The notes below the pieces were generated by a model. That model did not search any database and was not told the DNA's origin. It worked only from the letters and a program-made list of their open reading frames with translations. This document shows positions 1 to 10,066 of a DNA stretch of 64,000 bases, in pieces. The stretch is from NCBI RefSeq assembly GCF_029906345.1, contig NZ_JARYGY010000001.1, positions 34,751 through 98,750 of the forward strand, in the 5' to 3' direction. Position 1 is the first letter of the stretch; each line of letters begins with the position of its first letter. A program made the position numbers and the translations under genes. This DNA is from Aquimarina mycalae (GTDB taxonomy: Bacteria; Bacteroidota; Bacteroidia; Flavobacteriales; Flavobacteriaceae).

Positions 1-1159
1 TGACACCATAACTACTACTAAGGTATTATCTTTCAATACCGAGCATGAAGTTAGTTTTGACCCAAAGACTCACATTATATTCAATAAAGAATTTAAAGAG
101 TTTCATCCTAATGCAATAACATTTACTGCAACACTAGATAACGAAGAACAAACTTCTTCTACATTCTATTCAATAGGAGGAGGTTTTGTGGTACAAGAAG
201 AACGAAAGAGGAAAGAAAAAAAACTGGAAGAGTTTCATAAGTTTCCACTTCCAATCCAAAAGGCCACCGATTTGCTGAAATATTGTACCGCTAAAAACAA
301 GAAGGTATCAGAAATTGTATTGGAAAACGAACGCTCATTGCGTAGTGATAAAGAAATCGATCATAGAATTGAGCAAATCTGGAAAGTAATGTTGGAATCT
401 ATGTATACTGGTTGTCATACAGAAGGAACACTTCCTGGAGGACTTAATGTAAGACGACGAGCATTTGATACTCACAAAAAACTAATTGGTACTGCTTCCT
501 ATTCCAATCCTACGGAGTGGATCGACTCTATTAGAGATACAGAGGTGAAATTTCGTCAGATTTTAAAATGGGTCTCCTGTTTTGCACTTGCTGTAAATGA
601 AGTTAATGCTTCTCTTGGTCGGGTTGTTACTGCTCCTACCAATGGAAGTGCTGGTGTCATCCCAGCAGTAATGATGTACTATATGGTAATTGAGAACCAC
701 GATGCTAATTTTGATGATGTCAAACAGTTTATGTTAGTAGCTGGAGAAATTGGTAGTTTATTTAAAAAAGGTGCCACTATATCCGCAGCTATGGGTGGTT
801 GTCAGGCAGAAATTGGGGTCTCTTCTGCAATGGCAGCAGGAGCCTTAACAGAATTAATGGGTGGTACACCAGAACAAGTGGTAATGGCTAGCGAAATAGC
901 AATGGAACATCATCTAGGTTTAACCTGTGATCCTATTGGTGGTTTAGTACAGATTCCTTGTATTGAGCGTAATGCTATGGGTGCTATAAAAGCAATTAAC
1001 GCTTGTGAAATGGCTTTAGATTCTGACGCGTCTAATGCGAAAGTACCCTTAGATAAGGTGATAGAAACTATGTGGGAAACTGCAAAAGATATGAATACTA
1101 AGTATAAAGAAACCAGTGAAGGAGGCTTAGCAATTAAAGTGAGCTTAAGCGACTGTTAA
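1..1159 (+). CDS. sdaA: L-serine dehydratase (L-serine ammonia-lyase), 5' truncated by window edge
   Basis: Converts L-serine to pyruvate and ammonia in the cytoplasm using a [4Fe-4S] cluster. The reading frame is open from the first base (first full codon at 2), so the gene begins outside the window; the GTG at 188 is internal, since the codons before it encode the family's FYSIGGGFV stretch. Visible are the beta-to-alpha domain transition, [30 protein letters not shown], and cysteines in CDPIGG and IPCIERN that fit the cluster ligands. The protein ends in a cysteine (SLSDC), matching the C-terminal Cys tail known to enter the active site in single-chain enzymes. About 385 residues are in the window. 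The next gene starts 9 bp downstream. Confidence 0.95.
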   Translation, partial: DTITTTKVLSFNTEHEVSFDPKTHIIFNKEFKEFHPNAITFTATLDNEEQTSSTFYSIGGGFVVQEERKRKEKKLEEFHKFPLPIQKATDLLKYCTAKNKKVSEIVLENERSLRSDKEIDHRIEQIWKVMLESMYTGCHTEGTLPGGLNVRRRAFDTHKKLIGTASYSNPTEWIDSIRDTEVKFRQILKWVSCFALAVNEVNASLGRVVTAPTNGSAGVIPAVMMYYMVIENHDANFDDVKQFMLVAGEIGSLFKKGATISAAMGGCQAEIGVSSAMAAGALTELMGGTPEQVVMASEIAMEHHLGLTCDPIGGLVQIPCIERNAMGAIKAINACEMALDSDASNAKVPLDKVIETMWETAKDMNTKYKETSEGGLAIKVSLSDC

Positions 1160-1168
1160 TTCAACTTC

Positions 1169-1843
1169 ATGTCTAGAGGTATTACAATCCATAAAGTTAA
1201 AAATCTATTCTTCTTTTACTTTCAGTTATTTGGATTATATATTCTGTTTTTTATTTGTGTAGCATTTCTTCAAAGTTTATTTCCTTACTTGGATTTAAAA
1301 AAATATTCTCAAGATGGTTTATTTGAAATATTAAAAGATAATAAACTCAAAGCATTTGTATCAGTGATAATTTATGCTCCTATCATTGAAGAACTTATGT
1401 TCAGAACTTTAATAAAACCAACAAAAAAAGAGCTTTTGTTATTTTTAAGTATCTGGACGACTTTCACTATAAACCTATTTATTACGTTAGAACAAGAATG
1501 GTACTATAGATACTTCATATTTTTAGGTTTTACTTTAGGAATATTCTTTATTTATAAACGGGTAATCTCAAAAAAATATCTGGAAAAAATTAAATACTTT
1601 TTAAATGATCATCAACTAATAACACTTCAGATCACCTCTATTATATTTGGTTTTGTACATATTTTCAATTACGTAGATTCTTTTAGGATTGATAGTGTTT
1701 TATTTCTACTTATTGTCCCTCGAATCATTTCAGGACATATGTTCGGTAAATTGAAAATAAAAAATGGCCATATTATCTGGCCAATGCTACTTCATGCCTT
1801 AAACAACGGAGTAGTATTTTTAATAGTTAGTAGTAGACTTTAA
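1169..1843 (+). CDS. CPBP family intramembrane metalloprotease
   Basis: A multi-pass membrane protein of 224 residues with the three motifs of the CPBP (CAAX protease and bacteriocin-processing) family: EELMFR at about residues 74-79 (EExxxR), GFVH with H164, and HALNN with H209 and N213. These residues form the metal site in the membrane. Hydrophobic segments lie at about 15-38, 63-72, 92-105, 114-130, 152-168 and 175-190. It starts 9 bp after the serine dehydratase stop, so it may share that transcript. The substrate cannot be told from sequence; family members process prenylated proteins, peptides or anti-sigma factors. Confidence 0.85.
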   Translation: MSRGITIHKVKNLFFFYFQLFGLYILFFICVAFLQSLFPYLDLKKYSQDGLFEILKDNKLKAFVSVIIYAPIIEELMFRTLIKPTKKELLLFLSIWTTFTINLFITLEQEWYYRYFIFLGFTLGIFFIYKRVISKKYLEKIKYFLNDHQLITLQITSIIFGFVHIFNYVDSFRIDSVLFLLIVPRIISGHMFGKLKIKNGHIIWPMLLHALNNGVVFLIVSSRL

Positions 1844-1844
1844 G

Positions 1845-2309
1845 CTATTTACAACCTTTTCTTTTACGAGTATCTGCCAATGCCATAATTTTCCAAGTTG
1901 TACCATCATAAAACAATTGAAAAATATTAACACCACAATGGCTAAATTGATCATTTACATAAAACTCATAAGGTGTCCAGACTTGTGCTATATTTTCATT
2001 TGCATCAATTTTAAAATCTAACAATTTCTCTAACCATTTCTGATCTTCTGGTCTATTATGTATTACCTCTAAGAACTTTTTAATATTGGTTTTAGTAGTT
2101 CTAAGGTTTCCTTCCTTCGTCATAGAAATTGTTTGCATTACGATATTAGCATCTATGGTTTTTTTAATTTTAACAGTATCACCTTCGTGAAATCCTTCAA
2201 AAAAATCCAATATTGCTTGTTTAGCTTGCTTTTGATTTAGAGTCATTTCTTTTTGAGAAAAAACTGTACACGATATAAATAAAAATAATAATAGTGAAAA
2301 CTTATACAT
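1845..2309 (-). CDS. Small secreted NTF2-like (SnoaL-like) protein
   Basis: A 154-residue protein with an N-terminal signal sequence (hydrophobic run at residues 4-18, probable signal peptidase I cut after FS before QKE). The body resembles the NTF2-like/SnoaL fold: an N-terminal helix (QAILDFFEGFHEGD) followed by strands ending in FYDGTTWKIMALADTRKR. Such proteins are common in the Bacteroidota periplasm and usually lack known catalytic activity. It converges with the CPBP gene, one base between the two stops. Function unknown. Confidence 0.7.
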   Translation of the reverse strand: MYKFSLLLFLFISCTVFSQKEMTLNQKQAKQAILDFFEGFHEGDTVKIKKTIDANIVMQTISMTKEGNLRTTKTNIKKFLEVIHNRPEDQKWLEKLLDFKIDANENIAQVWTPYEFYVNDQFSHCGVNIFQLFYDGTTWKIMALADTRKRKGCK

Positions 2310-2410
2310 AACATTTACCTTTTTACACCTCTAAATTAGGGTTTTAATTGTTTTTTAAAACATTTACATATCATTCTTTTGAAATAAAATACATCAAAAA
2401 TAATATCTGC

Positions 2411-2441
2411 TTGTTACGATATTACGAATTGATTACTTTTA
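2411..2441 (+). promoter_or_regulatory. Probable promoter of panB
   Basis: TTG at 2411-2413, a 20-base spacer, then TACTTTTA at 2434-2441. This resembles the Bacteroidota housekeeping promoter (TTG, 17-23 bases, TAnnTTTG) with one mismatch in the last base. The panB start codon is 22 bases further on. Confidence 0.45.
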
Positions 2442-2463
2442 CGACACTAAACTAACTTATAAA

Positions 2464-3282
2464 ATGTCTACAGCAAAAAAGGATTACAAACGTGTTACGG
2501 TAAAATCTCTAGTGGAGATGAAAGCCAATAAAGAAAAAATATCTATGCTTACTGCATATGATTATACGATGGCAAAAATTGTTGATGGCGCTGGAGTTGA
2601 TGTTATTCTTGTTGGTGATTCTGCTTCTAACGTAATGGCAGGTCATGAAACTACACTACCTATTACTTTAGATCAAATGATCTACCACGCATCATCCGTT
2701 ATAAGAGCTATTGACAGAGCATTAATCGTTGTTGACTTACCTTTTGGTAGTTATCAAAGTGATCCAAAAGAAGCTTTACGTTCTGCAATTAGAATCATGA
2801 AGGAATCTGGAGGACATGCGGTAAAACTTGAAGGCGGAAAAGAAGTTAAAGATTCTATTAAACGAATTCTAAACGCTGGTATTCCTGTAATGGGGCATCT
2901 AGGTTTAACACCTCAATCCATTTATAAATTCGGAACGTATACCGTACGTGCAAAAGAAGAGGCTGAAGCCAAACAATTAAAAGAAGATGCATTGATGCTT
3001 GAAAAAGCTGGGTGTTTTGCTATTGTATTAGAAAAAGTTCCTGCAGCACTTGCAAAAGAAGTGGCTAAAAGTCTTACGATTCCTATTATAGGAATTGGAG
3101 CTGGAAATGGTGTAGACGGACAGGTATTAGTAACGCACGATATGCTAGGCATGACTCATGAATTTAACCCAAGGTTTCTAAGACGCTATCTTGATTTATA
3201 TACAGAAATGACCAATGCTTTCCAACAATATGTTGCTGACGTAAAATCAGTTGATTTCCCTAATGACAATGAGCAATATTAG
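2464..3282 (+). CDS. panB: 3-methyl-2-oxobutanoate hydroxymethyltransferase
   Basis: First committed enzyme of pantothenate (coenzyme A) synthesis: transfers a hydroxymethyl group from 5,10-methylene-THF to 2-oxoisovalerate to give ketopantoate. The 272-residue length is normal. Family signatures are clear: [33 protein letters not shown] with the Mg-binding Asp, [24 protein letters not shown], and IPIIGIGAG followed by a VTHDMLG segment. The ATG at 2464 follows a plausible promoter. panC and panD are not adjacent. The substrate is also the leucine pathway precursor, whose genes lie 7 kb away. Confidence 0.97.
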   Translation: MSTAKKDYKRVTVKSLVEMKANKEKISMLTAYDYTMAKIVDGAGVDVILVGDSASNVMAGHETTLPITLDQMIYHASSVIRAIDRALIVVDLPFGSYQSDPKEALRSAIRIMKESGGHAVKLEGGKEVKDSIKRILNAGIPVMGHLGLTPQSIYKFGTYTVRAKEEAEAKQLKEDALMLEKAGCFAIVLEKVPAALAKEVAKSLTIPIIGIGAGNGVDGQVLVTHDMLGMTHEFNPRFLRRYLDLYTEMTNAFQQYVADVKSVDFPNDNEQY

Positions 3283-3442
3283 TGTTAGATTATTGAATTG
3301 TAAGACAATTTGGTCTCTAGATGGTTTGGTCTATATTATGAATTAATTAGATACACTTTTAATCTAATTAGAATCCAAGCTTAGGATAACCTTAAAATTC
3401 AAATTAACATTACAATAAAATCTAACGGTCTAACTATCGAAC

Positions 3443-4141
3443 ATGTCTGAAAAAATAATTTCTAACAAATCCAATCTTCAAGTTCTTTATGAAGATAATC
3501 ATCTTATTGTTATTAATAAACGTGCTGGTGACATCGTTCAAGGTGATAAAACAGGTGACAAACCATTAAGTGAAGTCGTAAAGGAATACATTGCTGATAA
3601 GTACAACAAACCAGGAGCGGTATATCTTGGCGTTGTGCATCGTTTAGATCGTCCTACGAGCGGAATTGTTGTTTTTGCTAGAACAAGTAAAGCTTTACCT
3701 AGACTTAATAAACTATTCGCTAACAAAGAAGCTAAAAAAACATATTGGGCGGTTGTAAAAAAAGAACCAGCCAATCAAATGGATACGCTTACTCATTGGC
3801 TTAAACGTAATCCTAAGCAAAATAAATCTTATGCTCATAAAAATGAAGTCCCCGATAGCAAAAAAGCTATTTTAGATTACAAAATCATTAAAAAATTACA
3901 AAACTATTCTTTATTAGAAATTGATCTACATACAGGTCGTCATCATCAGATACGATCTCAGTTATCAACTATAGGGTCTGTAATTAAAGGAGATCTAAAA
4001 TACGGAGCTGATCGTAGTAACAAAGATGGTAGCATTCACCTTCATGCTAGAAAACTTACATTTATACACCCAGTAAAAAAGGAATCACTCTCTATTCTTG
4101 CTCCACCGCCACCAGATGCTATTTGGGATGACTGCTTATAA
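3443..4141 (+). CDS. RluA-family pseudouridine synthase
   Basis: Isomerises specific uridines to pseudouridine in rRNA or tRNA. The catalytic Asp lies in HRLDRPTSGIVVFARTSKA at about residues 65-83, the RluA-family motif II; the GRHHQIRSQL motif and the C-terminal LHARKLTFIHP segment are also present. The protein is 232 residues and has no N-terminal S4 domain, as in RluA- or RluC-like short forms. The exact target base cannot be assigned. It lies 160 bp after panB, apparently with its own transcript. Confidence 0.9.
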   Translation: MSEKIISNKSNLQVLYEDNHLIVINKRAGDIVQGDKTGDKPLSEVVKEYIADKYNKPGAVYLGVVHRLDRPTSGIVVFARTSKALPRLNKLFANKEAKKTYWAVVKKEPANQMDTLTHWLKRNPKQNKSYAHKNEVPDSKKAILDYKIIKKLQNYSLLEIDLHTGRHHQIRSQLSTIGSVIKGDLKYGADRSNKDGSIHLHARKLTFIHPVKKESLSILAPPPPDAIWDDCL

Positions 4142-4177
4142 GGTATTGAACATATATTCACTTAATATTGTTACAAC

Positions 4178-5038
4178 TTACCTGTAGGATCGTATACTTT
4201 CTATTACTACAGAGGTTAAAATTAACACTCCTCCAATAATTGTTGTCCATAATGGTATTTCTTTCAAAAAAACAATTCCGATTATAATACCATATACTGG
4301 TTGTATGCTACTTATAATACTAGCTGTAGTCGCAGAAAATCGCTTTAAACTAAATAAGAAAAGTGTATGTCCAATCGCTGTTGTTAATAAAGCTAACACC
4401 AATATCCAAGGCCATTGCGTAGTAATCCCAGAGCTATCCATTACAAACAAAAAAGGTGATAATAATACACTTATTATTACTAATTGATACCACATTAGCA
4501 TTGAACCGTGATAATTACCAACTTTGGTTTTCATAATTAAATTTCGCAATGCATAACATAACGCAGATATCACACCAAAACCAACAGCTTTAGCGTACGA
4601 ATTCTCTACACTAAAATCAGGAACTAAAAAGTAAATCCCTAACAATACTAATGCACCTAATACTAGATGCATCTTTTGAAACTTTGTTTTGAGAAGTATC
4701 GGTTCTAAAAAAGAGGTAATCACTGGATATGTAAATAAGGATAACATACCTATAGCCACATTAGACATTTTTAAAGCATAAAAATAAGTAACCCAATGCA
4801 GTCCCATAAGTACTCCTCCTGCAATGATTGTTGCCCTATCTTTTGTGGCAATTCTAAATGAAATCTTTTTCCATTTACAAAATAAAAACAATAATCCTCC
4901 TGCTAAAATTGCCCTAAAAGCTATTGTGACAGGCACTGGCATATCTATATATCTACCCAAAGCACCAGAAGTACTAATAAATAGCATGGCTAGATTAAGC
5001 TCTAGTATATTACGTAAATGCTGCTTATTGTTCTGCAA
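4178..5038 (-). CDS. EamA/DMT-superfamily transporter
   Basis: An inner-membrane protein of 286 residues with about ten hydrophobic segments and the internal duplication of EamA drug/metabolite transporters (first half with NLAMLFISTSGALGRYI, second half ending with SSIQPVYGIIIGIVFLKE). Family members export amino acids, nucleosides or other small metabolites; the substrate here is unknown. Its start lies only 3 bp after the stop of the large secreted T9SS gene upstream on this strand, so the two are probably co-transcribed, although a functional link is not obvious. Confidence 0.9.
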   Translation of the reverse strand: MQNNKQHLRNILELNLAMLFISTSGALGRYIDMPVPVTIAFRAILAGGLLFLFCKWKKISFRIATKDRATIIAGGVLMGLHWVTYFYALKMSNVAIGMLSLFTYPVITSFLEPILLKTKFQKMHLVLGALVLLGIYFLVPDFSVENSYAKAVGFGVISALCYALRNLIMKTKVGNYHGSMLMWYQLVIISVLLSPFLFVMDSSGITTQWPWILVLALLTTAIGHTLFLFSLKRFSATTASIISSIQPVYGIIIGIVFLKEIPLWTTIIGGVLILTSVVIESIRSYR

Positions 5039-5041
5039 TCT

Positions 5042-8000
5042 TTATCGGATTAATGAAAAGTTCGCATTAAACTGTTTATTAACTCCTTCTTCTGTATACA
5101 TCACTCTAAACCAATAATCATTAGAAGGCAATAATCTTCCATTAAAAGTTCCATCCCAAGTACCACTTGACCCAAGATCCTTAAGAAGTTTTCCGAATCT
5201 ATCAAAAATTAATATCCCCGTTATCTGTACATTTTCATTTCCTACAATACCCCAAGTATCATGAAAACTATCTCCATTAGGCGTAAAATATCTCGGATAA
5301 TCCACTATAAATTCTACATCAGCTTCTAATTCTCTGCACATTCGAAAATCTCTTACATATACAATATGTTCTCCTCTTGGAACCCTCTCAAAGATATTAG
5401 AACTCTGCCAATCTCCGTTATCTAATCTAAACTCATACTCCCCATTACCAACAACATTAACTTGAATCGTTGCATTATCAGAAAAAGCTCCAGAAATTAA
5501 TTCTGTGGTAATACTTTCTGGAGGATATGATTCTATCACCCTAGTGCTTCTAGACAATAAGCATCCTGTTGCCACATTGGTAACTAATACAGTATATTCT
5601 CCGGGTACTGTAGGCGAAAAATCAGCATTTGTGGCTCCTGGTATTTCATTGCCAGCTGTAGGAGTTGTTCCTGTATACCATTGAAAAGTATTTTCCACAG
5701 CATCTAATCCAGTGTCAATAGTAGCTGTAGGCAACAAATTAATTACTGATCCATCACCTTCCAAACATATAGTATATTCATCTTCGAACCCTATTGGTAT
5801 AAAAGGGTTTACAAATAAACTAATATGTTCTCCCAACCCTAAACAAGTGTTATCATCTCCATTTTCTACTCGAACATATAAATTCTGTGTAAAAGGAGAT
5901 GCTTCATTCCTATATGCGTTTATATTTAAGATTTCATTTTCTTCAGATAAAGCATCTGCTTCATTTTGATAATAACTAACAGATAAATTTTGACCGCCAG
6001 GATATAATTGAAGGATCTGATCTGTAGCATCACTAAAATCAAATGTTGCAATACCATCTGTAGAATTATCATCAGGGTTATCTGCCTCACAAATAGCATA
6101 AGTAAGATTAAAAGCAGAAGGAATTTGAGTGGCGGAAACCTGAAGATCTATTCTCGACGTTCTGGTACACCCTTTATCAGATTCTATTCTTGTATATACG
6201 ACACTATTTATTGCAATTGGATTAGAGTATGTTGTAAAATTGGTTATTTGATCTGAAGTATTACCAAGAACAGCCTCTTGCTCAGTCAAATAATATGTAA
6301 AAGTTTCGTTTGTGAAATTTGTAGATATCAATGAATTAGCTTCTGATAAATTAAATAATGAAAAACCATCTGTATCATCATCACATTGTAATAGTGATAC
6401 CACATTTGACACCACAGGAAGAGGATTTACGACCAATCTAAAAGTAGTAGTTTCGTAGCATTGACGATCTGTATTATTTTCTATTCTAACAAATATTGTT
6501 TGTGTATTTGCTACATTGGTATACAGGTCGGCAAGCTCTGTTCCTGGATTACCAGCATCGGCTGCTGTTTGATTTTCATAAAACAATACTGTAAAATCAG
6601 CAGGGTTTTGAGCTCCTAATACTTCAGTTCTTTTTACCGAAAGATCAAATTCTATAATCCCATTAACATCACTACCATCATTATCATTATCACAAGCTTC
6701 TAGATCAGTTAGAGTATTTGCAACTGGGTTTCTAACAACTTCTAAATCAAAAGATGAAACTTTATAACATTTCTGATTAGATTCTGCTATTCGCAACCAT
6801 ATTGTTTGACCAGCAGTGGTATTTACAAAATTATCTGGAGTTGTAATAATCGGATCTGCAGCTAATCCTGTATAATTTTCCGCATCATTTTGTGTAAGGT
6901 GATATGTAATAGGAAATATCATAGGATCTTGTCCTCCTAATACTAAACTAGAATTTACAGTAAGATCAAAAGAATTAAAACCATCATCATCATCATCACA
7001 AGATGTTAGATTTATAGGTGGTGCGATTATATCGGGTGAATTAATAAATTCTACAGTAACAGAATCTGAAGCTGTACAACCACTTGCAATAGCAATTTCT
7101 ACACTATAAACACCTCCTTGAGTAATTTCTAATTGTGCGCCTCCTGCCAATAATGTTGTACCATCTCCAGCAGCCAATGGCAAACCATCTTTCATCCATG
7201 TATAAGTAGAACTGGTTCCAATGGTTGCATTTAATATAATTGAATCACCAGTACATCCTGGATTACCTGCTGCTAATGTTCTATCATCTCCTAAATCTCC
7301 ACCTAAATTAAAACTTCCTGCAGCCAAAAAAACAGCCGAATCAAAATCGCCATCTTGATTATCTGCTATTACCAATTTTATGGTATAGCGCTCATTCGCA
7401 ATTACATTTCCTGAAGCTGTCAATACCTGTGTATATCCATTAAAGTCTATTGGTGCTGGGCTATTAGCGGGAATTCTTCTATTAAAAAAAGTTGGATTCT
7501 GAGGAGCACACTCTGAAGTTCCATTTACCACATCAGTAAAAATTCCATTATTATTTAAATCGACTCCATCATGTACCGTTGTCACTTTAATTGGAACTGG
7601 AGGGTTTGTTCCTGGAACAACAGCAAGGTTTACCGAATTACCAGAGGAATCTGTAAGTATAAAAGCAAAAACATCAGAAAAAGAACATGGAAATGCTCCT
7701 GTATATTCTTCTGAAGCAAATAGAAAATCAAAACTTATGAAATCTATAGTAGGTACAAATTCAAACTGAATATAGGATGCATTAAATAGACTAGGAGTAC
7801 TTGTTATATTTGCCAAATCTGCATCTCCGCCCCAAACAGTACCATCTCCTTCTCCAAGTGGTGTAGGCCCATTAGGCCCTGAAGCACTTGATGCATTTCC
7901 AGTACTTAAAATAACACCTCTTTCTATTTCGAAACCAGAACCATTAGACTCAAAATAACCAATTCCATTAAATCCCTGGGCTGTTCCTGTAAAAGAGGAT

Positions 8001-8149
8001 ATATTTTCTACTGTCGCACAAGGGCTATCAATAAGAACATCTTCAACTAATTGCTGGGCTGTAAATGAACTATCATCCACTGTGATTTGTCCAAAAAACG
8101 GCATCGTAAATGCGCTAAACAATATAAAAAATAAAGTATTTTTATTCAT
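5042..8149 (-). CDS. Secreted choice-of-anchor L protein with T9SS type B C-terminal domain
   Basis: A 1035-residue cell-surface or extracellular protein. A signal peptide (residues 1-20, cut near FFGQ) is followed by a choice-of-anchor L domain at about 25-280, recognisable by FDFLFASEEY. The middle carries several diverged repeats of about 100 residues, each with an Asp-rich turn (for example CDDDDDGFNSFDL, CDNDNDGSD, CDDDTDGFS). The end (about 950-1035) is the gliding motility-associated type B sorting domain: YFTPNGDSFHDTWGI, IFDRFGKLLKDL and a final NFSLIR. This domain directs export by the T9SS, usually with a PorP/SprF partner. Probably an adhesin; the ligand is unknown. Confidence 0.9.
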   Translation of the reverse strand: MNKNTLFFILFSAFTMPFFGQITVDDSSFTAQQLVEDVLIDSPCATVENISSFTGTAQGFNGIGYFESNGSGFEIERGVILSTGNASSASGPNGPTPLGEGDGTVWGGDADLANITSTPSLFNASYIQFEFVPTIDFISFDFLFASEEYTGAFPCSFSDVFAFILTDSSGNSVNLAVVPGTNPPVPIKVTTVHDGVDLNNNGIFTDVVNGTSECAPQNPTFFNRRIPANSPAPIDFNGYTQVLTASGNVIANERYTIKLVIADNQDGDFDSAVFLAAGSFNLGGDLGDDRTLAAGNPGCTGDSIILNATIGTSSTYTWMKDGLPLAAGDGTTLLAGGAQLEITQGGVYSVEIAIASGCTASDSVTVEFINSPDIIAPPINLTSCDDDDDGFNSFDLTVNSSLVLGGQDPMIFPITYHLTQNDAENYTGLAADPIITTPDNFVNTTAGQTIWLRIAESNQKCYKVSSFDLEVVRNPVANTLTDLEACDNDNDGSDVNGIIEFDLSVKRTEVLGAQNPADFTVLFYENQTAADAGNPGTELADLYTNVANTQTIFVRIENNTDRQCYETTTFRLVVNPLPVVSNVVSLLQCDDDTDGFSLFNLSEANSLISTNFTNETFTYYLTEQEAVLGNTSDQITNFTTYSNPIAINSVVYTRIESDKGCTRTSRIDLQVSATQIPSAFNLTYAICEADNPDDNSTDGIATFDFSDATDQILQLYPGGQNLSVSYYQNEADALSEENEILNINAYRNEASPFTQNLYVRVENGDDNTCLGLGEHISLFVNPFIPIGFEDEYTICLEGDGSVINLLPTATIDTGLDAVENTFQWYTGTTPTAGNEIPGATNADFSPTVPGEYTVLVTNVATGCLLSRSTRVIESYPPESITTELISGAFSDNATIQVNVVGNGEYEFRLDNGDWQSSNIFERVPRGEHIVYVRDFRMCRELEADVEFIVDYPRYFTPNGDSFHDTWGIVGNENVQITGILIFDRFGKLLKDLGSSGTWDGTFNGRLLPSNDYWFRVMYTEEGVNKQFNANFSLIR

Positions 8150-8365
8150 TTTAATAGTGAACCAATTAATATTTAAAAAAATTTAGGTCGCCGAAAAGTT
8201 TAGTCACATCTAAGTGCTTAAGTAGTATATCAAATGATCAAAAAAACTACATTAGATACTATTCCAATAATCCTCTTCCCAAATTATAAACAAAGTTGAT
8301 TCAAAAAACCCTACTTTCAAAAATAAAAAAGTAAAAAATGTGTAAATTAGGTTTCCAATTACACC

Positions 8366-9910
8366 TTACCGTATTAATTTTTTTGATTTCTCTTTAATAA
8401 TATCAGCAACTGGTCTATTTTCTATATTACTTTCCAACCAAGATAAAATATCTAAATACAAAAAAGCTCTTTTTTCATAAGGGTGATTTTCATACTGCTT
8501 GAGTGTTTTATGAAGTTTTCTAAATTCATCTTTGATTTGATGTGGAAAAATATCACCTAGGTTTTTAAGAAATTTAATCATCTCTTTTTGTACTTCATGC
8601 AAATCATCCATTTTAATCAAAAACCTATAGGTCTCTTTCAATTGGCTTTCCAAATGATAATCCATTCCTGCTTCATAATGTGCTACCAAACTTAATACTC
8701 TAGCAAAACACATTAAATCTTCTCTCATTTTTAAAGACTTATTATTGATAATTTTACTAAGATATTCAATGCATTTACGATGATTTGCCATTCCAAAATA
8801 CAAACAACCTATCTTATAATACAACACCATAATATGATGATCATCCAAACGATCTTTATACTCCTTAATACCTTTTAAGATCTCCTCTACTAAATACGCT
8901 CCTTCTTCAAAAGTTCCTTCTAAAAAATGAACATTCAACCTGTTATTATGAATAAATTGAAAGGAAAGTACATCTATATTATCATCTATCGGAAAATCAT
9001 CCGATTTAATAGTTTTTTCAAATTTGCTTAATGTTAATTTTAACTGTGTTTTATCTTGAATTAAATACAATGACTCTAGTAAATAATGATTTCCGCGCAG
9101 AAAAAACACTGGATTAAGAATAATCATTTTAGGATGTTCATAAAAAAGATCTACCCATTTTTTAGAGTACTTATAACAAGACAAAAAATCTTGGACCATA
9201 AAACTATACCACAAATGAGCTTTGTACAGCCATAATTTTTCTCGAAACCCAAGGATATTCCAATCATATTTTGGCAATTTACTCTGGAAATAATTGGTAA
9301 TAACGTTATGCTCTTTATCGTTTCTAACATATCCGCTTTTTATCATTAAGCCATATAATTGAAGTGAAAGGTTAGATAATCTACTTGTAAGCACATTTTT
9401 CATGCTTAACATTTTAGCCTCGATAGTCAATTCATCAGCTCGACTATTAATACTTCTAGTGATATATTGAGTTTCAATTACTTTTTCTAATTCAACTATT
9501 TCATATGCTATATTGTTTTCTTCATTCTCTTTTGCAACCGTTTTTGCTTTATCTAAAATTTTAAGACTTTGCTTATAAAGTCCTTTATGATATAAAATTG
9601 TCGCAAAGTCGAGCTGTTCTCTTATTTGAGATCTTACATTTTGATGCAACGGACTTAACCTAAGGCTTATGAGAATTTGTTTATACAAATGTGCTTTCAG
9701 GTTAGAAAGTTGTTGTTTTTTGACAATTCCTTTAGACACAATTAACTCTTCATCTAGAGATTCACTTTTATCCAGATGATTAAAAAGTGCTAAAAATTTA
9801 GAGTCAGTATTCACCCCTAATCTTCCAACATACACCTTAAATTGTCGTTTTTCTGATTTAGAAAGCGACTTTACTAAAATAAACAAAGGATCTTTTTGAT
9901 CATTAGTCAT
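8366..9910 (-). CDS. Hypothetical protein, helical repeat (TPR-like)
   Basis: A 514-residue soluble protein without signal peptide or membrane segment. It is rich in Leu, Lys and Tyr and appears helical throughout, with TPR-like pairs such as ILYHKGLYKQSLKILDKAK at about residues 107-125 and MVLYYKIGCLYFGMANHRKC in the second half. The N-terminus (LFILVKSLSKSEKRQFKVYV) looks like a conserved family feature of Bacteroidota proteins, recalled from memory. No catalytic motif is visible. It is divergent from the leu operon across 156 bp. Function unknown; a scaffold or regulatory partner is a guess. Confidence 0.75.
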   Translation of the reverse strand: MTNDQKDPLFILVKSLSKSEKRQFKVYVGRLGVNTDSKFLALFNHLDKSESLDEELIVSKGIVKKQQLSNLKAHLYKQILISLRLSPLHQNVRSQIREQLDFATILYHKGLYKQSLKILDKAKTVAKENEENNIAYEIVELEKVIETQYITRSINSRADELTIEAKMLSMKNVLTSRLSNLSLQLYGLMIKSGYVRNDKEHNVITNYFQSKLPKYDWNILGFREKLWLYKAHLWYSFMVQDFLSCYKYSKKWVDLFYEHPKMIILNPVFFLRGNHYLLESLYLIQDKTQLKLTLSKFEKTIKSDDFPIDDNIDVLSFQFIHNNRLNVHFLEGTFEEGAYLVEEILKGIKEYKDRLDDHHIMVLYYKIGCLYFGMANHRKCIEYLSKIINNKSLKMREDLMCFARVLSLVAHYEAGMDYHLESQLKETYRFLIKMDDLHEVQKEMIKFLKNLGDIFPHQIKDEFRKLHKTLKQYENHPYEKRAFLYLDILSWLESNIENRPVADIIKEKSKKLIR

Positions 9911-10066
9911 TGTAAGAAAATATATTACAATTAATTGATTACAAGAAGATTACGCGATTACAAAAACATTTCAACATTGTAAAACACCTTATTAAATACC
10001 TTCTTTTTGAATAACCAAAATATAAATTCGTAAGAGATTACCAAACTAATAATTCACATAATTCCT

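Noticed and set aside
1..187. GTG at 188 as start of the serine dehydratase
   Set aside because: The frame is open and encodes the conserved segment FYSIGGG before it; the gene is cut by the window edge.
9911..10066. Riboswitch or attenuator before leuA
   Set aside because: No leader peptide with Leu codons, no conserved aptamer, and no strong hairpin in this gap.
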